Assembly (NCBI GenBank): GCA_021823555.1
Contig: JAKANW010000188.1
Coordinates: 1 to 6,235, forward strand
Source: Chloroflexota bacterium
GTDB taxonomy: Bacteria > Chloroflexota > Anaerolineae > Anaerolineales > Villigracilaceae
Direction of reading: 5' to 3'
DNA length: 6,235 nucleotides
Below are positions 1-5,524 of this stretch, piece by piece. Below the pieces are notes generated by a model. The model made no database searches and had not been told where the DNA came from. It saw only the letters and a program-made list of their open reading frames with translations. The position numbers and the translations under genes are program-made. Within the stretch, counting starts at the first letter, position 1. Every line of letters begins with the position of its first letter.

Positions 1-10
1 GCTTTTTTTG
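1..10 (+). terminator. Possible U-tract of an upstream terminator
   Basis: A run of seven T residues at 3-9 right at the window edge looks like the tail of an intrinsic terminator. Any stem would lie outside the window, so this is only a suggestion. Bases 11-60 show nothing else I can recognise. Confidence 0.2.
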
Positions 11-69
11 CTGGATAACGCCTGGCTTGTGTCAACGAGCAACCTTTGCCTGTCCTATCTGTTTTACTC

Positions 70-90
70 TATGAGATGATTATTCTCATA
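70..90. promoter_or_regulatory. 21-bp inverted repeat, candidate operator 1
   Basis: Perfect 7-bp arms TATGAGA (70-76) and TCTCATA (84-90) flank a 7-nt AT-rich centre. The right arm covers the predicted -35 element (83-88). The general look, an AT-rich dyad with TGAGA/TCTCA flanks, recalls Fur-superfamily boxes, but the match is loose and the regulator is unknown. Confidence 0.45.
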
Positions 91-111
91 CACCAAACTT
101 CGGTGTATACT
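83..111 (+). promoter_or_regulatory. Predicted sigma-70-type promoter of the 141-1863 operon
   Basis: A -35-like TTCTCA (83-88; 4 of 6 to consensus) and a -10-like TATACT (106-111; 5 of 6) are separated by 17 bp. Transcription would begin near 118, leaving a short leader with a GGAGG ribosome binding site at 129-133. Both elements are overlapped by inverted repeats, so the promoter is probably repressible. Confidence 0.5.
88..108. promoter_or_regulatory. 21-bp inverted repeat, candidate operator 2
   Basis: Perfect 7-bp arms ATACACC (88-94) and GGTGTAT (102-108) flank a 7-nt centre. The dyad fills the spacer between the predicted -35 and -10 and touches both, a classic place for a repressor to bind. 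It has the same 7-7-7 geometry as the neighbouring repeat at 70-90 but a different half-site, and overlaps it by three bases. As RNA it could also fold as a hairpin, but it lies upstream of the predicted transcription start. Confidence 0.5.
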
Positions 112-140
112 GACGTTATTCTTTAGATGGAGGCATCTTT

Positions 141-1046
141 ATGAAACGAGCAGTCAGCATTAGCATCGGTTCATCCAAACGGAACAAAGCCGTGGAAATC
201 ACCTTACTGGGCGAAAAGATCAGCATCGAACGCATCGGCACCGACGGCGACATGGAAGCCGCCGCTCTCAAATATAAGGAACTCGACGGTGTTGTGGACG
301 CCTTAGGCGTCGGCGGTGCGGACCTGGGGGCATATATTGACGGGAAGTTCTACCCCTTCCACTCGGTACAAAAGCTGGTACGCTACGTGAAGAAAACCCC
401 GCTCGTAGACGGCGGCGGCTTGAAGAATACACTCGAAAACCGCGCACCGGCATTTATTGATAAAAAGATCGGGGATTACATCAATGCTCATGGACGCAAA
501 GTGATGCTTCCGGTGGGCGTGGATCGCTGGGGACTCTCCAAAGCCTTTGTGGAAGCGGGCTATGAAACAGTCTTTTGCGACATGATGTTCGCCCTGGATG
601 TCCCGATCCCGGTTCGCTCGATGGGCGCGCTGAAGACGCTTGGCTCCATCCTGATCCCGATTGTGACCTTGTTCCCCTTCGAATGGATCTATCCCATCGG
701 CGAAAAGCAGGAAAAGCGCGTCCCGAAATATGAGAAGTGGTTCCAGTGGGGCACGGTCATCGCTGGAGATTGCCACTACATCAAACGCCACATGCCCGAT
801 GATATGACCGGCAAGGTCATCGTCACCAACACCACCACACCAGAGGATGTGGCTTTCTTCAAGCAGTCTGGCGTGAAATATCTGGTCACCACCACTCCCG
901 TGATGGAGGGACGTTCCTTCGGCACGAACATGATGGAAGCTGCCCTGGTGGCCATCGCGGGCAAAAACCGTCCCCTCACCTGGCCAGAGCTGGATGAACT
1001 GATTGACAAGATCGGTTTCGAGCCGCAGTTGCAGGAATTGAACTAA
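141..1046 (+). CDS. Conserved protein of the family often labelled quinate 5-dehydrogenase; function unproven
   Basis: This 301-residue protein is probably soluble. I recognise the family from memory by its conserved blocks: GTDGD (33-37), GVGGADL (56-62), DGGGLKNTLE (90-99), PIPVRS (155-160), PIGEKQE (185-191), the FQWGTVIAGD block (201-210), TNTTT (229-233) and TTTPVMEGRSFGTN (250-263). Homologues in anaerobic Chloroflexota and Firmicutes are often named quinate 5-dehydrogenase, but I see no clear GxGxxG dinucleotide-binding loop followed by the usual acidic residue. I regard the name as weak. A hydrophobic stretch at about 166-183 could be buried core or membrane-associated. The ATG at 141 is supported by GGAGG at 129-133, spaced 7 nt. 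The gene is followed after 40 bp by a nucleotidyltransferase-like gene, with no terminator between them, so the two are probably co-transcribed. Confidence 0.85.
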   Translation: MKRAVSISIGSSKRNKAVEITLLGEKISIERIGTDGDMEAAALKYKELDGVVDALGVGGADLGAYIDGKFYPFHSVQKLVRYVKKTPLVDGGGLKNTLENRAPAFIDKKIGDYINAHGRKVMLPVGVDRWGLSKAFVEAGYETVFCDMMFALDVPIPVRSMGALKTLGSILIPIVTLFPFEWIYPIGEKQEKRVPKYEKWFQWGTVIAGDCHYIKRHMPDDMTGKVIVTNTTTPEDVAFFKQSGVKYLVTTTPVMEGRSFGTNMMEAALVAIAGKNRPLTWPELDELIDKIGFEPQLQELN

Positions 1047-1086
1047 CATCACCACTTGGCAACAAAATATCGAGGAGAGACAATTT

Positions 1087-1863
1087 ATGGATGCAATCGT
1101 TACTGCCGGTGGAATTCCACAGCCCGAAGATCCGCTCTATGCTTTTGCCAAAGGCGACTCAAAAGCGCTGATTGATATAGCCGGCAAACCCATGATCCAG
1201 TGGGTGCTGGATGCCATCAGCGAGGCAAAAAACGTGGAGAACGTCATCGTGGTCGGCCTCTCGTCCAAAAGCGATGTTACCTGCAAGAAACCACTGTACT
1301 TCCTGTCCAACCAGGGACGGATGCTGGCCAACATCGTGAAAGGTGTGGAAAAAGTCCTGGAACTGAACCCCAAGGCAGAACATGTCCTGATTGTCTCGTC
1401 CGACATCCCCGCCATAAAGGGCGAACACATTGACTGGTTGATCGAAAGCGCCATGCGGACAAAGGAAGACATCTACTATGGCGTCTGCCCGCGTGAGGTC
1501 ATGGAAGAGCGCTTCCCAGGTTCCAAACGTACCTACACCAAACTCAAGGACATGCAGGTCTGCGGCGCAGACATGAACATCTCGCACGTTCGCATGGCGA
1601 CCGAGCATCTCGACATGTGGGAGGAACTGATCGGCAACCGCAAAAGCCCTTTGAAGCAGGCCGCCACGATCGGTTTCGGGACCCTGTTCCTGCTCGCCCT
1701 CGGACAGTTAACCCTGGCCGACGCCGTTGCCCGTGTGACCAAGCGCATTGGCATCACCGGGCGTCCCATCATTTGGGAACACGCCGAACCTTGCATGGAC
1801 GTGGACAAGCCTCACCAGCTTGAGATCATGCGCGAAGACCTGGCCAAGCAAGTGGCCGGGTAA
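1087..1863 (+). CDS. MobA-like / GT-A-fold nucleotidyltransferase family protein
   Basis: A 258-residue protein with the N-terminal signature of NTP transferases (NTP_transf_3/MobA-like). The first strand and loop read AIVTAGG (3-9), followed by KALIDIAGKPMIQWVLDAI (26-44), where K26 and K34 are the expected phosphate- and nucleotide-contacting lysines. SSDIP (104-108) carries the probable metal-binding aspartate D106, and MDVDKPHQLE (237-246) resembles the C-terminal D-x-D-x-P element of the fold. Such enzymes transfer NMP from an NTP to a phosphorylated acceptor. The acceptor cannot be read from sequence, and a MobA role in molybdopterin guanine dinucleotide synthesis is not supported by neighbours. 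The start at 1087 has GAGGAGA at 1072-1078. It is the second gene of an operon whose first gene is also of unknown role, which suggests one shared pathway. It ends just before a strong terminator. Confidence 0.85.
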   Translation: MDAIVTAGGIPQPEDPLYAFAKGDSKALIDIAGKPMIQWVLDAISEAKNVENVIVVGLSSKSDVTCKKPLYFLSNQGRMLANIVKGVEKVLELNPKAEHVLIVSSDIPAIKGEHIDWLIESAMRTKEDIYYGVCPREVMEERFPGSKRTYTKLKDMQVCGADMNISHVRMATEHLDMWEELIGNRKSPLKQAATIGFGTLFLLALGQLTLADAVARVTKRIGITGRPIIWEHAEPCMDVDKPHQLEIMREDLAKQVAG

Positions 1864-1880
1864 GATATCCTAAAAGAGCA

Positions 1881-1917
1881 GGTGACAGTCGCTCCATCGT
1901 GACTGTCACCTTATTTC
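1881..1917 (+). terminator. Intrinsic terminator of the 141-1863 operon
   Basis: Perfect 10-bp stem GGTGACAGTC (1881-1890) / GACTGTCACC (1901-1910) with a 10-nt loop, followed by TTATTT (1911-1916). It starts 17 bases after the stop codon of the nucleotidyltransferase and separates it from the PAP2 gene. Confidence 0.85.
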
Positions 1918-1926
1918 ATACCCCTG

Positions 1927-2481
1927 ATGAATTTCAAACCCATACTCGAACTCGACGCCCGTCTGTCTGACCGTCTACGCGTGGCCGAACAGCCGGGCCT
2001 TTTGCGGTCTATTGCCATCTTCTTTGCCCACTCCGGCGACTCGTGGTTCTGGGGCGCGGCACTGTTCCTGATCTGGTTTCTCGGCCAGCCATTTTGGAAA
2101 GACTGGTCAGTAATGCAATTTGCCGGCATCGCCCTGCTGGCAGTGCTGGTGATGAGCATCAAATTCACCGTCCGCCGCAGACGGCCGGAAGGCGAATGGG
2201 GCGGCATCTATCGCAACACCGATCCGCACTCCTTCCCCTCGGGCCATGCGGCGCGCGCCTTCCTCATCGCCGTGCTGGCCACCACGCTCGGCCCGGGCTG
2301 GCTGGCCGCCATCCTGTGGATTTGGGCGCCGCTGGTCTCGCTGGCGCGCGTAGCCATGGGCGTACATTACGTTTCGGACATCCTGGCGGGCGCCGTATTG
2401 GGCATCGTGGCCGGCCTGATCGGATGGCAACTCACCGCCCTGGTGCTCGGAGCATTCAATTCCCTGCTCAACCTTCTGTGA
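1927..2481 (+). CDS. PAP2-family membrane phosphatase (type 2 phosphatidic acid phosphatase superfamily)
   Basis: A 184-residue integral membrane phosphatase with the full three-part active site. It has K79-x6-R86-P87, then P104-S-G-H107, then R141-x5-H147-x3-D151. H147 is the expected nucleophile and H107 the general acid. Hydrophobic segments lie at about 41-53, 62-79, 108-120, 125-140 and 151-177. Bacterial members dephosphorylate lipid phosphates such as undecaprenyl diphosphate, phosphatidylglycerophosphate or phosphatidate, and the substrate cannot be decided here. An undecaprenyl-diphosphate role would fit the nearby envelope genes but is inference. The ATG at 1927 has no Shine-Dalgarno sequence and lies only 10 bases after the preceding terminator's T-tract, so its transcript may be leaderless or very short-leadered. 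The last 14 bp overlap the 3' end of the convergent SDR gene, with no terminator between them. Confidence 0.9.
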   Translation: MNFKPILELDARLSDRLRVAEQPGLLRSIAIFFAHSGDSWFWGAALFLIWFLGQPFWKDWSVMQFAGIALLAVLVMSIKFTVRRRRPEGEWGGIYRNTDPHSFPSGHAARAFLIAVLATTLGPGWLAAILWIWAPLVSLARVAMGVHYVSDILAGAVLGIVAGLIGWQLTALVLGAFNSLLNLL

Positions 2482-3118
2482 CGTTCATGATCTGCCCGTT
2501 CAAATGCGCGGCAGACGAGTCGCACAGGGACAGCACCACCTGCACCACATCGGGCGACGTGCCTACCGCGTGCACACGGACTCCCGCTCGCCCCAGTTCC
2601 TCCGCCGCGGCGCGCGTTAGACTCACCAATCCGCCCATGCTGGCTCGATAGGCGCCCCGCTCTTTCCCTACCTTTGGGCCTGTCCCCGGGACGAGATTCA
2701 CGATCACCCCTCCGCCGCTGGCGCGCATCACCCGCCCGGTGGACTGGAGCATGAGAAAGGCCCCGGTCAGATTCACGTCCAGGACACGGTGCCAGTCCCA
2801 TTCATCCAAGTCGAGAAGCGGGACGTGCGGTTCGACTGCGGCATGGTTGATCAACACGTCAATCCGCCCCCAATCATCCTCCACCTGTTTGACCAATACC
2901 TGTACATCCAGTTTCTTCGCCACATCGTGGAGATAGACGCGCGCCTGGCCGCCGCTGGCCGTGATCTGCTGCACCACCTCATCCACATTCACTGGCGAAA
3001 TATCGTTGAGCGCCACGCGCGCGCCGCGCTCCGCAAACGCTAAAGCCAGCGCTCGCCCCGCGCCCTTGCCCGCGCCGGTAATCAGCACCACCTTATCTGA
3101 AAATTCCTGACCCATCAT
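2468..3118 (-). CDS. SDR-family oxidoreductase-like protein with a degenerate active site
   Basis: A 216-residue Rossmann-fold protein of the classical short-chain dehydrogenase/reductase superfamily. The cofactor side is intact: TGAGKGAG (14-21, the TGxxxGxG loop), D39 after the second strand (favours NAD(H)), NHAA (91-94, for the usual NNAG), and N116 of the tetrad. The catalytic side is not. The Ser position 13 residues before the Tyr is P144, and YxxxK reads Y157-R-A-S-M161. The substrate loop also seems missing: HAV (183-185) leads almost directly into the terminal SDR block ending GQIMNVTEG, so the protein is about 30 residues short of typical members. It may bind NAD(H) without catalysing standard chemistry. 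The gene overlaps the upstream peptidase gene by ATGA (3115-3118). A second ATG at 3115 sits better behind the GGAG at 3127-3124, so the true start may be two bases past the peptidase stop's first base. Confidence 0.85.
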   Translation of the reverse strand: MMGQEFSDKVVLITGAGKGAGRALALAFAERGARVALNDISPVNVDEVVQQITASGGQARVYLHDVAKKLDVQVLVKQVEDDWGRIDVLINHAAVEPHVPLLDLDEWDWHRVLDVNLTGAFLMLQSTGRVMRASGGGVIVNLVPGTGPKVGKERGAYRASMGGLVSLTRAAAEELGRAGVRVHAVGTSPDVVQVVLSLCDSSAAHLNGQIMNVTEG

Positions 3119-3831
3119 TTGTACTCCGTTCGCTTGCAGACCGGGATCGTATCGGGATTCTCGTTCGAATTCAGCGCCAGGCCGAAATACGGCGAGGGGT
3201 CATACGTATTGTTGATGTCCAGCTCATTCAGGAAGCGGCCATCCTGATCCTGCACGATGGAGATGTGCAAATGCACCCCCACCGGGTTATTCGGGTCGCC
3301 GGAGTAATCTCCCTGGTAGCCCAGGAGAGTCCCCGCCTCAACCGGCTCTTCGTTTGCGCCGGGCGGGAACTCGGAGGAGATAAACGAGTTGCCATTCGGG
3401 TCGACCATGTGTGTGTAATAGACCCAGATTTGGCGCCCGGGTTGGAGCGGGTCATCGGGCACGCGCACGATGACAGACGACTTCCAGTCCGGCAGGCGCG
3501 TCAGGTAACCGGGATAAGCTGCAATAACCGCGGTCACGCCGATATCCGTCCCGGCGAAAATGTCAACGCCCTGGTGACGATGACCGGGGCGGAAAGAATC
3601 GTCCCAAATAAAGCCGACCAGCCCATCGGTCGGGAAAATGAACGAGGCGTCGCCGCAGCGCGTCCCGGCCTTCATCTTCAAATCGGGGCGCGCCGATGGG
3701 TTACGCAGCCAGGCAAAGACTTGAGCTGCACGCGCGCCAGTCGGCCGCAGTGTGAAGTAAAGATAAACCGCCGCTGCGCCGATGGCAACCACAAAAGGTA
3801 TCAGGATAAATTTCTTACGCATGGGCGTCAT
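3115..3831 (-). CDS. Membrane-anchored M23 (LytM/lysostaphin-type) peptidase
   Basis: A 238-residue protein with an N-terminal hydrophobic segment (about 8-27, after MRKK) that would act as an uncleaved anchor or signal, leaving the rest outside the membrane. The M23 catalytic core is complete: H86-x3-D90 in GHRHQGVDIF, H141 in YYTHM, and H187-L-H189 in GVHLHIS. By family knowledge H86, D90 and H189 bind zinc, and H141 and H187 are catalytic. M23 enzymes cut peptidoglycan cross-bridges or stem peptides. The DPNG and GDPNNP stretches around the active site form long loops. The start at 3831 is doubtful because a TATAAT box (3835-3830) covers it. M4 at 3822 lies 7 bases after that box and would suit a leaderless mRNA. 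No Shine-Dalgarno is visible for either. It is the first gene of a pair with the SDR gene, overlapping by 4 bp. Confidence 0.88.
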   Translation of the reverse strand: MTPMRKKFILIPFVVAIGAAAVYLYFTLRPTGARAAQVFAWLRNPSARPDLKMKAGTRCGDASFIFPTDGLVGFIWDDSFRPGHRHQGVDIFAGTDIGVTAVIAAYPGYLTRLPDWKSSVIVRVPDDPLQPGRQIWVYYTHMVDPNGNSFISSEFPPGANEEPVEAGTLLGYQGDYSGDPNNPVGVHLHISIVQDQDGRFLNELDINNTYDPSPYFGLALNSNENPDTIPVCKRTEYK

Positions 3832-3857
3832 TATACCCGCCCGAAATTCTTATGCAA
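3830..3857 (-). promoter_or_regulatory. Promoter of the M23 peptidase-SDR operon
   Basis: On the minus strand a perfect TATAAT (3835-3830) lies 16 bp after TTGCAT (3857-3852). The -10 overlaps the first possible start codon. A start point 7-8 bases further on would fall on or next to the A of the second ATG at 3822, giving a leaderless message. Confidence 0.6.
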
Positions 3858-3859
3858 CT

Positions 3860-3889
3860 TTGATCCCGCTTTATCCATTTTCTTACACT
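3860..3889 (+). promoter_or_regulatory. Predicted promoter of the small heat shock gene
   Basis: TTGATC (3860-3865, 4 of 6) and TACACT (3884-3889, 4 of 6) are spaced 18 bp apart, with transcription expected near 3896. TAAGAT at 3897-3902 is an alternative -10 without a good -35. I see no CIRCE or HAIR operator, so HrcA or HspR control is not indicated. Confidence 0.35.
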
Positions 3890-3937
3890 CCTCCGTTAAG
3901 ATAGGCGCATTGGATCAAACATAAAGGAGAAACAACC

Positions 3938-4315
3938 ATGACCTTCTATCTTCACCCGTATCCCTATCGTCGTATGGCCCGCCGCTGGGCCGAGCAGACC
4001 CAGGGATTGAGCGTCAACGTTCGCGAAGAGGATGACGCTTACGTACTCTCGGCTCTCATCCCCGGCCTGACTGCCGACGACCTGAACATCCAGGTGTTGG
4101 ACGATGTCGTCCGCATCGAGGGCGAATACAAAGCTGACGAGTCCCAATACCTCCTGAACGAACTGCCCAGCGGCCCGTTCACGCGCACCCTGAGGCTGCC
4201 CGCCGCCATCGAAGCGGACCAGGTCGAGGCGCGTATCGAAAACGGCGTCCTGACCCTGCGCCTGCCCAAGGCTGAGTCGGCCCGCCCGAAGAAGATCAAG
4301 ATTAACGTTAAATAA
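3938..4315 (+). CDS. hsp20: Small heat shock protein (Hsp20 / alpha-crystallin family)
   Basis: A 125-residue cytoplasmic chaperone that would hold unfolding proteins as large oligomers without ATP. After a short basic-aromatic N-terminal arm (1-22) comes an alpha-crystallin domain at about 24-112. It has LIPGLTADDLNIQV (40-53), VRIEGEY (58-64), FTRTLRLP (81-88) and the conserved ENGVLTLRLPK (101-111). The C-terminal tail has the I-x-I motif IKI (120-122), which docks into neighbouring subunits. All expected parts are present and the length is slightly below the usual 140-150 because of the short arm. The ATG has AAGGAGA at 3924-3930. It is a single-gene unit, divergent from the M23 operon and closed by a terminator directly after it. 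Confidence 0.95.
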   Translation: MTFYLHPYPYRRMARRWAEQTQGLSVNVREEDDAYVLSALIPGLTADDLNIQVLDDVVRIEGEYKADESQYLLNELPSGPFTRTLRLPAAIEADQVEARIENGVLTLRLPKAESARPKKIKINVK

Positions 4316-4332
4316 TTGTCAACCTGCTTTCT

Positions 4333-4364
4333 GGACGGGGCGTAAAAGCCCCGTCCTCTTATTT
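4333..4364 (+). terminator. Intrinsic terminator of hsp20
   Basis: Stem GGACGGGGC (4333-4341) / GCCCCGTCC (4348-4356), 9 bp and perfect, with the 6-nt loop GTAAAA, followed by TCTTATTT. It starts 17 bases after the hsp20 stop codon. Confidence 0.85.
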
Positions 4365-4368
4365 ATCG

Positions 4369-4374
4369 TATAAT
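4369..4374 (+). promoter_or_regulatory. -10 box of the lipoprotein gene
   Basis: A perfect TATAAT lies 27 bases before the GTG start, predicting transcription from about 4381. The -35 region falls inside the preceding terminator stem and does not match consensus, so either an activator or another contact is needed, or the -35 is dispensable here. Confidence 0.5.
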
Positions 4375-4401
4375 TCGGGCATTCCAAACCTGGAGTGTCC
4401 T

Positions 4402-5415
4402 GTGCAATCAAAACTTGCAATCCTTCTCCTTCTCGCCCTGCTCGTGAGCGGATGCACACTTGGTGCCGCCTCTCCCACCCCCACTTTCATCCCGCCCACC
4501 GAGACTCTCACCCCCGCGCCCACTTTCACTCCCACACCCAGCACCCCCCTGGCCATCCTGGTCCTGCCGGCCGACATGGATCAAGCTACTTCGGCCCTGT
4601 ACCAGAAGACCGTCTATGACCTGGCGCAGGCATCCGGTTTCCGATTCCAGGTGCGCAATGCTCTTTCCCCGGCAGATGTGGCCGACTCGACCCTCAAGGT
4701 GGTCATCGCGCTGCCCCCCGACCCGGGCATTGCCACGCTGGCCCCGGCCGCGCCCCAGGCCCAATTCCTGGCGGTTGATATCCCGAATGTCTCCGCCGGA
4801 GGCAATGTCAGCGTGCTATCCAATAACAGCCAGGAGGACATCTCGGCTTTCATGGCTGGTTACGTGGCCGCCATGATCACCAGCGACTATCACATTGGTA
4901 TGCTCATCCCCAAGGATAACGCGGATGCCCAGCGCGCCCTGGCCGCCTATACCAACGGCATGAGCTTCTATTGCGGCATGTGCCGCCCATTCTATTACGT
5001 GGACTGGAGCTACCCGCAATCCCTTGAAATCCCGGCCGATGAAGACAAGTCCCGCTATGGCGCTTATGCCGATTACCTGATCACCCAGAAAAAAGTGGAT
5101 ACGATTTACGTGTATCCCGACATAGCTACCACCGAGTTACTCACCTACATCGGCACCGACGGAGGCATGAGCATCGCCAACACCGCGCCCGATCCGCTGC
5201 CACCCAACTTCGTAATGTCCATGCAGCCCGATACGATCAAAGCCATCCAGTCCGCCTGGCCGGACCTGGTTGCCGGAAAGGGCGGAGTCAACGTTCAGGC
5301 AGCTCTGGCGCTTGCCAATGTTGATCCGACCCTGCTGACGCCGGGAAAGCAGCGCCTGGCCGAACAGACTCTGCAAGACCTGCAGGCTGGCCTGATTGAC
5401 CCCGCCAGCCATTAA
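4402..5415 (+). CDS. Lipoprotein with BMP-like periplasmic ligand-binding domain
   Basis: A 337-residue exported lipoprotein. The signal peptide has K4, a hydrophobic core (5-15) and the lipobox V15-S-G-C18, so C18 should be lipidated. Residues 24-49 are a Pro/Thr-rich linker that would hold the domain away from the membrane. From about 50 on, alternating strands and helices resemble a type 1 periplasmic-binding fold. SAFMAGYVAAMIT (148-160) followed by HIGMLIP (164-170) matches the A-x-x-AGY-x-A block of basic membrane protein (BMP/PnrA/Med-like) proteins, which bind nucleosides or act as surface sensors. No ABC permease or ATPase is next to it, so a transport role is uncertain. C191 and C194 form a CxxC. 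The GTG start at 4402 is chosen because GGAG (4392-4395) is correctly spaced and the signal peptide begins there. Downstream ATGs would delete it. Confidence 0.82.
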   Translation: MQSKLAILLLLALLVSGCTLGAASPTPTFIPPTETLTPAPTFTPTPSTPLAILVLPADMDQATSALYQKTVYDLAQASGFRFQVRNALSPADVADSTLKVVIALPPDPGIATLAPAAPQAQFLAVDIPNVSAGGNVSVLSNNSQEDISAFMAGYVAAMITSDYHIGMLIPKDNADAQRALAAYTNGMSFYCGMCRPFYYVDWSYPQSLEIPADEDKSRYGAYADYLITQKKVDTIYVYPDIATTELLTYIGTDGGMSIANTAPDPLPPNFVMSMQPDTIKAIQSAWPDLVAGKGGVNVQAALALANVDPTLLTPGKQRLAEQTLQDLQAGLIDPASH

Positions 5416-5427
5416 AGTTTTGGATCC

Positions 5428-5433
5428 TATAAT
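5428..5433 (+). promoter_or_regulatory. Isolated TATAAT box after the lipoprotein gene
   Basis: A perfect -10 hexamer 13 bases after the lipoprotein stop codon, without a recognisable -35. It could be a second upstream promoter for the small-ORF transcript, starting near 5440. Confidence 0.3.
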
Positions 5434-5443
5434 TTCGCCGCAA

Positions 5444-5478
5444 ACGTCTTGACGTAAAACAGATGGGCATGATACACT
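5444..5478 (+). promoter_or_regulatory. Promoter of the small-ORF/attenuator transcript, with a palindrome on the -35
   Basis: TTGACG (5449-5454, 5 of 6) and TACACT (5473-5478) are 18 bp apart, and the -10 is preceded by TG at 5470-5471 as in extended -10 promoters. Transcription should start near 5485, about 40 bases before the small ORF. The -35 sits within the dyad ACGTC-TT-GACGT (5444-5455), a possible operator. Confidence 0.5.
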
Positions 5479-5524
5479 TCGCCCGCTTTGAAAAAGCAAA
5501 TCTCACGAAAGGAGGCGCACGCCT

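Noticed and set aside
303..1055. 250-codon open frame on the minus strand opposite the first gene
   Set aside because: It lies antisense to a gene with a good ribosome binding site and clear conserved blocks. Its own product is His-rich and resembles no family.
2043..2651. 202-codon plus-strand frame across the PAP2 and SDR ends
   Set aside because: It is a frame-shifted shadow of PAP2, which has all its catalytic motifs, and then runs antisense to the SDR gene. The product is low-complexity and Arg/His-rich.
3882..3890. CIRCE-like half-site upstream of hsp20
   Set aside because: TTACACTC lacks the G of TTAGCACTC and there is no GAGTGCTAA partner downstream.
3265..3924. 219-codon plus-strand frame opposite the M23 peptidase
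   Set aside because: It is antisense to a gene with intact zinc and catalytic residues, and the translation has no recognisable domain or ribosome binding site.
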